Positions 10,437 to 22,809 of a stretch of DNA of 64,000 bases are shown piece after piece. How positions within the stretch are numbered: the stretch's first letter is position 1; each line of letters begins with the position of its first letter. The notes beneath the pieces are model-generated. The model ran no database searches. It saw only the letters and a list, made by a program, of their open reading frames with translations, and was not told where the DNA came from. Made by a program: the position numbers and the translations under genes. This stretch comes from Benincasa hispida (Eukaryota; Streptophyta; Magnoliopsida; Cucurbitales; Cucurbitaceae), in contig NC_052355.1 in NCBI RefSeq assembly GCF_009727055.1, forward strand, positions 3,392,468 through 3,456,467, written 5' to 3'.

Positions 10437-11920
10437 ACTTTATGATCGTTTAGTCTCTCTTTCAGCTATCGTTTAGTGAATCCAATTCACTTGACAACGA
10501 TCCATTTGTAATTTTCGAGAATAGCAAATCTCTCAAATCTCAAAATCGACTAAATTTAGGAAAATATTTTTCCTTTATATCTCACGGTTACCATGAAACT
10601 ACCAATAACCTCCCACTCAATTAGTTATTAGAGAAAAAGAGATAATTATCCAATAATTAATATTATTATAAATATATATGATAAACAACTTACCATTTAT
10701 AACCTATAGTTTTAATATTTCATCTCATGGAACATATAAACCATAGCTTTTTTCTATTTTATGATACTTAATGTAAATCTCATTTACATTAATCCTCCAC
10801 TTGATGTATCTCATACATCACACCGATCATATCATATATAATTGAATTACATCTTGTCAATTTGAACATTTCAAATCAACACCAAGAACTGATTCTCAAC
10901 TCGAATCCATTGAGCTACCAAGGGGACCTTATGGACCTGTAGCTCGAAGCTCCAACGGTACATGTATAACTGACTAAAATCTTTAGTCGCGGAATCCACC
11001 ATCCGTTAATTTCCAGGCACTCCACTAAAGACCAACAATTGAACTCCCCTTACTACAAATATATTATGTGTCTATAACAACCAATCAACAGTGCGATAAC
11101 CCTTCACAAATCGCTCGTACGTACAGCTGGGCAAATAACCGTTATACCCCTGTAGTTACATCTAACTCCTTAAGTACCACTGATCTCTCTAATGAATATA
11201 AGTCATAGTCCTACTACAACTGAGTCCTCTTTTCCAAAGAGAAGTTGTGGCCACTATGTTCAAGACTCGAAATCAGCCCTTAAGGGAGTAGTCTATCTAC
11301 TTGCCCTTACTTCAGGGAATGAGTGAATTCTATCATGTGTAATTGAGTTCCCAACTCCCAAATCAGACAAGTCCCAAAAAGGTAGGCATGTTGAGTTAGC
11401 CTTGCCACTCTCACCCATAGTAATCAAAGGACCACCCTCAAAGGCAGTTCCCAAAACACTTAGGATTGAGGTAATGTCACCTATGGTCGTTTAGGTGAGA
11501 TGTAAGTCTCTAGTATCAACGATATTATATAAAGAGACTAGTAATCTCGTGGTCTGATCTTATACAAACTCTTTGTATAGAACACCCTTACTCGCATGTC
11601 TCCACATGAATGGTCAGGATCTACCATCTGTAGTAGTTCACAACACTTGCAAACCTCTACAAGCGGGCCGTATCCATAGTGTAACCAGGATCAGGTATCC
11701 CTCTTTAGTCCTTATACTACAGACCTATTTAGGTTATTACTTAAGGCATGATCCACTTGTTTATCTCATATACATGCTTAAGTTTACATATAATAACCAT
11801 GGAACTTTGTTTATTGGATATGAGTAAATGCTAGATAAAATAACTGTTATTTTATTCATAACAATGTGTACGGATTACAAACTACGAGGCTCCAGGAGAA
11901 TTAGGACACTAATCCCAACA
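10437..11920 (-). repeat. Copia-1 3' LTR, main part
   Basis: On the minus strand the LTR starts TGTTGGGATTAGTGTCC at 11920, just after the polypurine tract. It matches the LTR copies at 20139-22712 and 42648-46614 over most of its length, including CTCACGGTTACCATGAAACT near 10582. The open frame 11573-11827 has no recognisable product. Confidence 0.85.
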
Positions 11921-12054
11921 AGCTTCCACTTTTCCTAATGCCTCGAGACTAATGTACAATACAAGATAAAGACAAGTACAATATACAATAAACTAGGGCA
12001 TACTCTATACCCCAGTATCATCTCCCACTTGTTCTAGACAAGAAGCTGCATGTC

Positions 12055-15000
12055 CCGTAGACCCTTACTCTCCAGGTGACCCTCGAACACTTTAGTCATG
12101 AGAGCCTTTGTAAATGGATCGGCAACGTTATGCTCCTACGCGATCTTCGTGACTATCACATCACCGCGATGCACGATCTCCCTGATCAAATGGTATTTCC
12201 ATTCTATATGCTTGCCTCGACGATGACTCCAAGGCTCCTTTGAATTTGCCACAGTCCCACTGTTATCACAATAGAGAGTGATTGACAAATCCATATTTGG
12301 AATAACATTGAAATTTGTAAGAAATTTCCTCAGCCAAACAGCCTTCTTGGCTGCTTCACAAGCGGCTATGTATTCGGCTTCCATAGTGGAGTCCACGATG
12401 CATCCTTGCTTGATGCTTCACCACACTACAACCCCTCCATTCAAAGTGAACACCGACTCCGATGTCCATTTATGAGAACCTCTATCGGTTTGAAAGTCAG
12501 AGTTCGTGTATCCTGTAAGGAGCAGATCCTTATCTCCATACACGAGCATGTAGTCCTTCGTTCTCCGAAGATACTTGTGGATTGTCTTGACCATCGTTCA
12601 GTGATCAAATCCTGGATTGGACTGATACCGACTGAAAATCCCTACTGCATTGCAAATGTCGGGTCTGGTACACAACAATGCATACATTAAGCTTCCAATA
12701 GCTGAAGCATAGGGAATCTATCTCATCTTCTCAACTTCTTGAGGTGTCTTAGGACATTGATTCTTAGACAAAACGATTCCATGCCTAAAGGATAACAAAC
12801 CCCTCTTGGAATCTTGCATCTTGTACCTGATCAATATTTGATTGATGTACGATGCCTGAGACAAGGCTAACCACTTGTTCTTACGATGTCGAATGATCTG
12901 GATCCCTAGAACATACTACGCCTCACCCAAATCTTTCATTTGGAATTGGGCAGCTAGCCACTTTTTAATGTTAGTCAAAAACCCTATATCATTCTCAATG
13001 AGTAGGATATCATCCACATACAGTACCAAGAAAGCTACTGAGCTGTTAATGATCTTTTTGTAAACACAAGGCTTATCAATGTTCTGATCAAAGCCAAACA
13101 ATTTGATCGCACTATCAAATCTAATGTTCCAAGATCTCGACGCTTGTTTCAGCCCATAAATGGACCTTTTAAGCTTGCAAACTCTTTGCTCTTGATCTGA
13201 AACTACGAACCCCTCTAATTGAGCCCTGTAGATGGTCTCATCAAGATTACCATTAAGAAAAGCAGTCTTGATATCCATTTGCCATATCTCATAATCATAA
13301 AATGTGGCTATGGATAGAAGTATCCTGGTAGACTTGAGCATGACAACAGGTGAGAAAGTTTCCTCATAGTCCACTCCCTTAACCTGGGTATAATCCTTTG
13401 CCACGAATCAAGCCTTAAAGGTTTGCATCTTTCCATCTACAACTTGCTTTCGCTTATCGATCCACTTACACCCTATAGGTCTTACCTCACCAGGGGGATC
13501 CACAAGCTCCCAGGCGTTATTGAAGTACATAGACTCCATTTCTTGGTTCATGGCTTTAATCTATTCATCCTTGTCAACATCCTCCATTGCTTTCTTAAAA
13601 GATAATGGATCCTTGTCCCCATCATTCGAAATGACATTTTGGGCTTTGGTCAAACCCACGTAGCAATCCAGTGGGTTCATAACCCTCCTACAACGTCGAG
13701 GCAGTCTCAACTTTTGAGCTTGTTGACTAGATGTACCGACATCAATAACTCTCGTTGATCTATCAGTCTGTTTAACAACTCTTGTTGAACCATCAGTAGT
13801 CTCAGTCTCAGTAGAAATCTCACGTAAAACAAGCTTACTCCATGGTTTATGATCCCAGTTGTGATCTTCTTCCAAGAAGATAGCATTTGTATAAACAAAC
13901 ACTCTGTTCTCACTCGGATCATAGAAGTATCCACCTCTCGTTTTCCCGGGGTAGCCTATAAAGAGGCAAACTTTCGAATATGGTTCCAACTTCTTCGGGT
14001 TAGTCACAAGCATATGGGTCGGATACCCCAAAACTTGAAGTGGCGTAAACTATCTTTATGGCCTCTCCACAACTCAAAAGGTAGTTCAAAAACACTTTTC
14101 AAGGGAACGTTGTTAGAAACCCCAAAACGAGTCTGGAAGATGAGCATAGCTCATCATAGACTGAACTATGTCTAATAAGGTTCTATTTCTCCTTTCTGAT
14201 ATACCATTCTGCGAAGGAGTACTTGGGGCCGAGAGTTAGGATGCAATCCCATGTTCTATCATATAGTTGATGAATTGGAGGTCCATATACTCTTCACCAC
14301 GATCAGATCGTAGTGTTTTTATCTTCTTACGTAACAAGTTTTCAACTTCAGCCTTATACTCCTTGAACTTGCCAAGGGCTTCAAACTTACATTGCATTAA
14401 GTAGAGATACCCGTACCTTGAATAATCATCTATGAAAGAGATAAAATATTCACACCCACCTCGAGCCCTAACACTCATCAGACCGCAGAGGTTAGAATGT
14501 ACAAGCTTCAAGGCTTCCTTGGCTCTCTAACCTTTTCCAGTAAATGATCGTTTAGTCATCTTGTCTTCGAGGCATGATTCACACACCAACAAGGAGTTTT
14601 CCTCTAAACTCTTTAGAAGTCCATTTTTCACCAACTGTTCAATCCTATTATGGTTGATGTGACCTAACCTTAGATGCCAAATATGGGCATTTTCCTTAGA
14701 AGAAACCTTTGGTCTTTAAGTTGTTGTCGTTGTACTGAACCTTTCATTATTAAACAAGGCTTTTATGACTAATGGCCTTAGTACATATAAGTTACTTTCC
14801 ATTGAACCAAAACCAATCTCCATCTCATTCTTGAAAATAAACACTTTACTCTCAGAAAAGGAAACGATATAACCTTGCTCAATGAGACAAGAAACCGTGA
14901 TTAAGTTCCTCTTCATATGAAGAACTACGAAAACATCATTCAGTAACAGATAACATTTCTTGTCCAAAAATAACTTCAGCCTGCCTACACCAACAACTGA

Positions 15001-15675
15001 AACAACCTCACCAGTACCGACTCGAAGAATCATCTCTCCCTATGGCAACGTTTTCCAAGAACTAAATCCTTGGTAAGAGGAACCGACGTGATTAGTAACA
15101 CCTGAATTAAGGATCCAGGCAGAATCATCATCCTCTACCAAACATGTCTCGAAGACAAATAAATCACATTGACTGTCCTTAGACATCCTCCTCTTTTGGA
15201 GAGTAGTGGGATAAGTATCAAAACCTAAATAAGCTCCAAGTTCCATTTTAGAGAACACTTCTCTTCGATGAACTTCAACAGAGTCAGCAACACTTGCTTT
15301 CTCTTCCTAGAGGTTAACTTGGGAATTGACATTAATGGTTTTGTCATCCATCCCTTTGTGGTCCAAAAGTAAGAACTGAAATTCAAACAAATCTTGCAAC
15401 GAATCCATGATCTCACATGCAATGACCATGTTCTCAACCCTTTTGGCGAAAACATCAGGTATGCTAACCAATATGTGAAGTCGAGCCAATGAATTAGACT
15501 TCATTCACACCTCATATGCATTACGAACACTTCATGGTGCATCAAGGGTCGGGACTTGAGGACATTCCTCAACCATGACAAATTCGAGGTCGTTTACCAC
15601 GAAATACGTTTTACAAGACTCTTTCCACTGTATGTAATTGGTCAAACTAGAGGCATTAAATGGAAAATCAAACAT
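12055..15675 (-). pseudogene. Copia-1 gag-pol polyprotein, broken
   Basis: Order on the minus strand is that of Ty1/copia. Gag begins with ATG at 15675 (MFDFPFNASSLTNY) but soon meets stops; its zinc knuckle is lost. Then come the protease (about 15258-15040), the pre-integrase region (15033-14520), and an integrase core (14511-14236) with FIDDYSRYGYLYLM and LRSDRGEEY. A linker domain follows (14031-13561). The reverse transcriptase (13404-12916) has MDIKTAFLNGNL, IYGLKQASRSW and the YVDDILL catalytic box, and RNase H (12396-12055) has MEAEYIAACEA and LYCDNSG. The protease reads WILNSGVTNHV, so the catalytic Asp is Asn, and the first integrase Asp is also Asn (VHSNLCG, while Copia-2 has VHSDLCG). 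There are several stops and frame changes, so it is not functional. Confidence 0.85.
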
Positions 15676-17696
15676 GTTGCTGAAAACAAAAACACATTGA
15701 CCTACGTTAGGTTTTTAGCAAATACTCGTTGAAAAAACATACAACATCCAATAAAGTTAGCAAAACTAACATGAACCCCGTGTGACAGAGTTTTGCAATG
15801 ATGCTTCAAAGGTTTAGGACAAAAGCCGCCGAAGCATGGTCAATTCATCCCTCTTCTGAATTGAGACATTCTCAACAAGTCATTAATACAAGAACAACTC
15901 TTGCTTCTATAACGACTAGCCATCATTGATTTGGTCAAGAAATCATAAGTTACTTAACAATTTTCCGTAAGTGTGACCCGCCATTTTAGGCCCTAGAGAT
16001 CTGCCCCAAGCAGCCAATCCGAAGGGAAAATATCCGTTGGGGATGCTCCCAGGACACCATGAGGGAGTACAGAATGATCTCACGGTGTGAACCAATGACA
16101 GAGATCGTAGGACATATTGACACACACCCTTGACCCTCTTACTATAGACACTGTCTCCATCACCTTGATATTGACTCATGCAAACACCATCTGAAGGGGG
16201 ATGCTCCCAAGGTACCACGAGGCCAAGCATGAATATTACGGTGTGAACATTCAGGGAGAAACGTGAGTGGAATCATAGACATTAAATATATCTTTTCTTC
16301 CCACTGAGTATTTTATAACCTAGGGTTTAGTTTACTTAGAAAAAAAACGACTAAGAATTTTAACTAAGAGACTTTTTAGGTTTGCCCAAGAGTAACTTTT
16401 ACTTTGGATAGTTGAAACAACTTTTGATCATCATCCACAACACAAAGCAAACACATGCAAGGCATTCATAACGCATATAAATAGCCCAAGTGTCATGCTC
16501 CATGCTTTGTTCATTCATTGCTACTTTTTATATAACATTTATACAAAACAGTAACGAACCAAGAAAAACATGCTTCCATTCACCCTTATACTATAACGCT
16601 TATAATATAAAGATGATACATGAATATGCTTACTGCATGCATAAATATAACTCTTATACTTCATGATGCATGTGCATGCTTTCTTGTAATTTCATCATGC
16701 CATATTATAACACTTATAATACATGATGCATGAAGAATTGCACAACCTAAGGTGGGTTTCAAATCTATCTGTCATACATTATGCAATATAAACCACATAC
16801 ATCTCATGTATATTAAAGAAAAGTTGATGAATCGGGAAAAATTGTCTCAAATCCTCAAAAACTAAAGCTAACTCTTACAAAACACAAAGAGTCTCCAGTT
16901 CAGATAGGCGAACTAGGTCTTGAATCGTCCGGGCGAAGCAACGCATCTCCATTGATTGTGTACCAAACTTCTTCGTGATCATCTACACGAAAGAGTAAAC
17001 GCTTTACTCAATCGTTTACTACGCTTCCAGAGCTAAACAATCGTTTAGCAACGATCGTGTACCTTTTACTATGTGATGAAGCATGAGCTACACGATTGTG
17101 CAGTGCGCTCCACAACGCAAGACTTATACGATTGTCTAAATGACTACGATGCAGTGAAGCACTATCGTCATCGCCGAGCGAGCGCCTTTATATTGTATAC
17201 TGCGTGATCGTGTAGTCGGTGACTATATGATGAATTAGTCAGTGACTATATGATGAACATGCTAACTACACCATTGTTTAGTGCATGCATCTTTTTCTAA
17301 ACAATGAGCATCAAATCTACACGATTTTTTAGGCAAATCCCAACGATCATTTACCTGAGGCTACACAACACAACTAACTCTTAGTCTTCTTTTTCGATGA
17401 GAACCCACTCTCCATGCTTCGAAACTTCATCACAAACGACTCGAAAAACTTAAACACGTTGAATTACAGACTCGATTGCATGTTAATTATGCCCAAAAAC
17501 ATAGAGGCCCTTACAAATTAACACTTTGTAATTGAAATAAAGCTTTAAAATAGAGGAAATTAACCTATTCATCAACGCCATTCACAAACGCATTTAACAC
17601 TTAAACGCAAATGCAGAAACCCCACCACGACTGTAAAAGAAGTTCAAAATAGAAGTGAAATTTGGAATATCAGAACAACCTGTCTCTAATACCACT
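15676..17696 (-). other. Copia-1 leader (untranslated) with primer site
   Basis: Long non-coding leader shared with Copia-2 and Copia-3. It includes CTCCCAGG-containing phrases near 16046 and 16203, ATGCATGAATATGCTTACTGC-type repeats near 16620-16740, and a cluster of CGATCGTTTA-like words at about 16980-17360. The tRNA-iMet type primer site is at 17682-17694 (minus strand TGGTATTAGAGAC). The open frame 15943-16230 shows no known domain. Confidence 0.7.
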
Positions 17697-17721
17697 TGAA
17701 GGAAATCGAACATAAAGATTT

Positions 17722-20043
17722 CTAATACTAGCAGAGGGACACTCCCAGGGTGCCATGAGGAAGTGCAAGAATGATCTCACTTTGATATTGGCTCATGCAA
17801 ACACCATCCGAACGGGAATGCTTCTAGGGCATTACGAGGGCAAGCATGAATCTCACGGCGTGAATATTAAGGGAGAAACGTGAGTGGAATCATAGACATA
17901 TCAAATACATCTCTTCCTCCCACTGAGTATTTTATAACCTAGAGTTTAGTTTACTTAGGAAAAACACGGCTAAGAATTTTAACTAAGTGACTTTTTAGGT
18001 ATGCCCAAGAGTAACATTTACCTGGGATAGTTTAACAACTTTTGATCATCATCCATTAAACTCTTTAACGGAGTCTTTGACCAACTGTCACATGCTTGCA
18101 GAAAATCCATCTAATTCACCTTTCCAGGTAGGTTCCCAGGTATGGGTGTTCAGTTTCCGTCAGCTTAAGTACCCCAGCCTAGACAGAATCCACCTTAGAC
18201 AAAAGGTCCCTTATAGATAGATTTAATACAATTTTAATATTTTATGCCAATCAATGTAATCCTATTAAATTGATTTAAAAGGATTAAACTAGGTTGCTAA
18301 TCCCATTAGAACCTTGAACTTAGGTCTATCTCAATCCAATTTTAAAACCCTTTTAAAACTCGCCAAAGTTTACATGCAACTATTTCTTATCGATTTTAGT
18401 TCTAATTTTCATTATAACGCTTATGACAGAAACAACCAAAACCATCCTCAGCGCGAAGCAAAGACATACAAAGCATTCATAACACTTATAAATAACCTAA
18501 GTGTCATGCTCAATGCATTGTTCATTCATTGCTACTTTTTATATCACTTATACAAATAAGCAATGAACCAAGAAAAACATGCTTCCATTCACCCTTATAC
18601 TTTAACGTTTATAATATAAAGATGATGCATGAATATGCTTACTGCATGCATAAATATAACTCTTATATTATATGATGCATGCACATGCTCTCTTGTAATT
18701 TCATCATGTCATATTATAACACTTATAATACATGATGTATGAATAATTGCACAACCTAAGGTGGGTTTCAAATCTATATGTCATACACTATGCCATATAA
18801 ACCACATACATCTCATGTATATTAATAAAAAATTGATGAACCAAGATAATTAGCCTCAAATCCACAAAACAAAAGCTAACTATTACAAAAGCAAAGAGTC
18901 TCCGGTTCAAATAGGTGAATTAGGTCTTGAACCGTCCGGTCGAAGTTCGTGCCTCCACTGATCATGTACAAAACTTCCTCGTGATCATCTACACAAAAGA
19001 ATAAACACTTTACTCAATCATTTACCAATGCTTCCAGAGCTAAACGATCGTTTAGCAACGATCATGTACTTTTTACTACGCAATGAAGCATAAGGTACGC
19101 GATCGTGCAGCGCGCAACACATAATGAAAACCTTAAACGATCGTCTAAACGACAACGATGCGGTCAAGCATAATCGTCTAAACAATCGCTAAGTGTGCAC
19201 CTAAGTATTGTATACCGCGTGATCGTGTAGTCAGTGAATATGCGATGAAGCATGCTAACTATATGATCGTTTAGTGCATACGTCTTTTATTAAACGATGA
19301 GTATCAAATGCTCCCACTCGATTGTTTACCTCCAGTGTCTACGCGATTGGGAAACCAACGCTACATGATAGTGTAAACTCTTTACCCCATCATTTAGAAT
19401 TAGCTAAATGATCGTTTATTAAATACTAAGTACAACTTGGACAATAATCGTTATGCCTTTGTAGTTACATCTAACTCCTTAAGTACCACCGATCCCTTTA
19501 ATGAACATAAGTCATAGTCTTACTATGACTGAGTTCTCTCTTCCAAACAGAAGTTGTGGCCATTATGTTCAAGACCCGGAATCGGCCCTTAAGGGAACAA
19601 TCTATCTACTTACCCCTGCTTCGGGGAAGGAGTGAATTCCATCTTGTGTAACTGAGTTCCCAGCTCCCAAATCAGGCCAATCCTAAAAAAGGTAGGCATG
19701 TTCATTTGGTAATCTGGCCACTCTCACCCATACTAATCAAAGGATCTCCCTCAAAGGCAGGAGTTCGTAAAACACTCAGGATTAATGTCATGTCACCTAT
19801 GGTTATTTAGGTAAGATGTAAGTCTCAAGTATCAAAGACGTTATATAAAGAGACTACTCATCTCGTGGTTCAGTCTTATACAAATTCTTTGTATAGGATA
19901 TCCCCACTCGCATGTCTCCATATGGAGTTTTGTTTATTGGATATGAGTAAATGCCAAATAAAATAACTCTTATTTTATTTATAACAATGTCTATAGTTTA
20001 CAAACTATAGGACTCTGAGAGAATTAGGACACCAATCCCAACA
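17722..20043 (-). mobile_element. Second copia leader copy plus deleted LTR remnant
   Basis: From about 17722 the sequence repeats the Copia-1 leader (CACTCCCAGGGTGCC, ATGATGCATGAATATGC and so on) without any coding region. At about 19436 it jumps to LTR sequence, skipping the end of the leader and most of the LTR 3' half; a further gap removes about 280 bp of the LTR start zone near 19920. It ends at 20043 with TGTTGGGATTGG on the minus strand. The downstream flank matches the flank of the LTR at 42648-46614, so this is the partner copy of a duplication. The open frame 18314-18559 lies in non-coding leader. Confidence 0.7.
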
Positions 20044-20138
20044 AGTTTATAGCTATAGATTTCATATTTTAATTTGATAAAAAAAATGTAAAGGTACCTG
20101 TGGTTTTGGGCATTTATCATGAAATCCGTTGTATTATG
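20044..20138. repeat. Flank segment X, first part (copy 1)
   Basis: AGTTTATAGCTATAGATTTC through CCGTTGTATTATG. It matches 46615-46711 closely. Copy 1 resumes at 28510-28533 and 41442-41714, so Copia-2 and the Athila-type element each interrupt it. Confidence 0.8.
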
Positions 20139-22712
20139 TGAAGGAAATCGATCATTCAAAATTAAAATCATGTATGAATGTTACAAATTACAGTCGTACA
20201 CAGAAACAAATGGTTATGCATTCAATACAGAAATTACAGCATGAAACTAGAAATGATCAATAAGAGAAATCTCTGCACACATTTGTAGACCCGTCTCCAC
20301 GCTCTTTAATCACGAACGTTCAAACACAGCAACCTCGAACGCTCGAACAACATGACTGCTACACAGCACGAACACGCACACTCGTCCTCAGCGTTCTCCT
20401 CGATCACGTACACCCCAACAGCATGAACGGCCTCCAAAGAACCTCAACGGCATCGATTTAAGTATGACACAACCAAGAAGGCTACCTTGGTATTCTCAGT
20501 GTGAGAATCCAGAGGGTGGGCTCCGTGTGGATTTGGAATGAGACAGACGAAGGAGGAACCAACAATCGTGTAAACGATTGAGCAAGTGGGAGAAGACTGA
20601 ACGTATCGTATAGGTTGATGCCTAATCGTTTAGCAAAAGCTAAGCAATCGTCTAGCAAAAACTAAGCGATCACCTAACAAAAGCTAAACGATCGTTTATC
20701 TCATCGCTTAGTTATGTGTCTATGGCTTACAAAACACTTCACGATCGTTTACCTTTTTCAAGTTGTTGCTTAGTAAATCCGATTTACTTGACAACTTCCG
20801 TGAGATTCTTTTTATGAGAGAAAAAAATCTCAAAATCACTTTTTCAAAACTTACTAAAATTAGGAAAACAATTTTCTTTTTATCTCACGGTTACCATGAA
20901 CCATCAATAACCTCCCATTCAATTGATTATTAGAGAAAAAGATTTAATTATCCAATAATTAATATTATTATAAATATAAATGATAAACCAATTTATCATA
21001 CTATATTTATACTATTGTTTTAATATTTCATCTCATGAAACATCTAAACCATAACTCTTTTTCTATTCTATGGTACATAATGTAAATTCATTTTCTCGGG
21101 TAATCCGAGGTCAAATACGAGGACTTGTCACTTAATAATGTTTCTGAAGTGATGCGTTTGAGGCGATGAATAGAATAAAAATAAAGCGAAGAATGTTTAA
21201 ATGTTTTACACACTACTTCTACTCCTAACTAAATAGAACTGAGCAATAAAGACTTGCAATGAGAATAAGTAGAAACACAACAACCAATAACGCATAGTAA
21301 TGTTTACTATCTTAAATCTGCCTGAGTAAATCCCACTCGTTACACTAACGCATCACACTCTCATGGTCAGCCGCATGACTATATCTCTATAGTGCATGGT
21401 TGCGTCAAGCATAAGATTGTGCTATCTCTAGAACAATACACCTTGCTTAGTGCGTTCCATCCTTACCTTCTCAGGCAGTGATACGGCTACTTAACTTATA
21501 GACAAGCAATGCAGCATCCCATAGACAGGCATTGCCACAACCTTTCACCAAGCAAAGAGGATTAACTCATTATACTCGCACAACGCCACACCTCTCGGTG
21601 GGTTGCTACATGCGTCCTATCTCTATGCTACATGATTAAGCATGCGATTGACTTTGATAAATAAACGCTGAAGATAAACTATGATAAAGATAGAGATGAT
21701 GAAGAAGACGACAATGAAGGAATGAAGATTTGCATTGATCATAAAATATCTTAATATATCAAGCTAAAATGTAATACAATATAGAGATTAGAAGGGAGAT
21801 GAAGGACTCTGCGTCAAGGCTGCCGGTGGTGCCATGATTGAATGGTGGAGATGTCTCTCTCGAGCTCTATCTTCGGCGAATGCTTCGATCGTCACCCGGT
21901 CTGGGTTATGAAGATGAAGAATTCTCACTAGAAATCTCTTTCAGGCTCTCATCTGTGATCACAAACTTCTGCCTTGAGGCAGAAGCTCGAATGTCTTAAA
22001 ATAAAGGTCTCAAGGGTTATTTATAGAGTTTGGATGCCGACAACTGTAATGATAAAGGTATGGCTCACTGCTGCTTTTTTCACGGTATGAGCATTGTCAC
22101 ATCGCCTTATCTTGTTGATACTCCCAAGCTATGCGTCCGATCTGAATTCAGCTAAAGTTATCAATGCGTTCTACCCATCTTGCGATCTTCTATTATGGTT
22201 GTCAATCAGTGGCCGCATTCTCTATTTGTTCACCGCTTTCTCCATGTGTTAGATGCATGTGTTTACCGCAACTTCCATGCGCTAGACACATGTGATTGTC
22301 GTTCGCGTCGTCTTTGCGGTAGACTGGCTTCAGCACATGTGTTTGTCTATGATTTTTAGCTTCAAACGCATGCATTTGATTCTTACGATAGCTACAAATA
22401 TAGACACTTTGGCACGCAATAACGCATAATATTGGGTCAGTGAGGATTTAGGTGGTAATCGACGCAAAACTCAAATTTTCACAAATTCTAAGTATTATCA
22501 CTGCGTTTTCTACCTGTTTAGGTTATCACTTAAGACATGATCTATTTGTATATCATATATACATGCTTAAGTTCACATAAGATAACCATGGAGCTTTGTT
22601 TATTGGATATGAGTAAATGCCAGAATTAAATAACAATTATTTTATTCATCACACAACGTGTATCTTTACAATACAACGAGACTATGGGAGAATTAGGACA
22701 CCAATCTCAACA
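20139..22712 (-). repeat. Copia-2 3' LTR, interrupted
   Basis: On the minus strand it starts TGTTGAGATTGGTG at 22712 and ends GATTTCCTTCA at 20139. It contains CTCACGGTTACCATGAACC near 20883 and a cluster of CGATCGTTTA-like words at about 20560-20760. Compared with the LTR at 42648-46614 it lacks a middle section, replaced by unrelated LTR-like sequence at about 21092-22509. Confidence 0.8.
21092..22509 (-). mobile_element. Truncated solo-LTR-like insertion in the Copia-2 LTR
   Basis: On the minus strand it starts TGATAATACTTAGAATTTG at 22500, recalling the solo LTRs at 44087-45900 and 57438-59407. It ends near 21092 at TTCTCGGGTAATCCGAGGTC, a phrase that lies about 210 bp inside the LTR at 44087, so the far end is missing along with several hundred bp of host LTR. 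I see no clear target duplication. It has repeated ATGCGTT/AACGCAT words and no coding capacity. Confidence 0.55.
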
Positions 22713-22809
22713 ATCTCCCACGTCCTAATGAATCAGGAGACTAATGTACAATACAAAATAAAAATGCACAATAAACTAGGGCATACCCTAGTATCATCTC
22801 CCACTTGCC

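Larger units (their letters stand above)
7965..17721 (-). mobile_element. Copia-1: minus-strand Ty1/copia element, decayed
   Basis: Read on the minus strand: the primer site lies at 17682-17694, with only about 25 bp of the 5' LTR end left beside it. The long leader is 15676-17681, the broken gag-pol 12055-15675, a polypurine tract AAAAGTGGAAG at 11923-11933, and the 3' LTR runs from 11920 down to 7965. The LTR is split by a plus-strand copia fragment at about 8512-10436. LTR ends are TGTTGGGATT at the 5' side and GATTTCCTTCA at the 3' side, as in Copia-2 and the copy at 42648. The far end joins a second copy of leader sequence instead of a complete LTR, so the element is rearranged. Confidence 0.8.
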
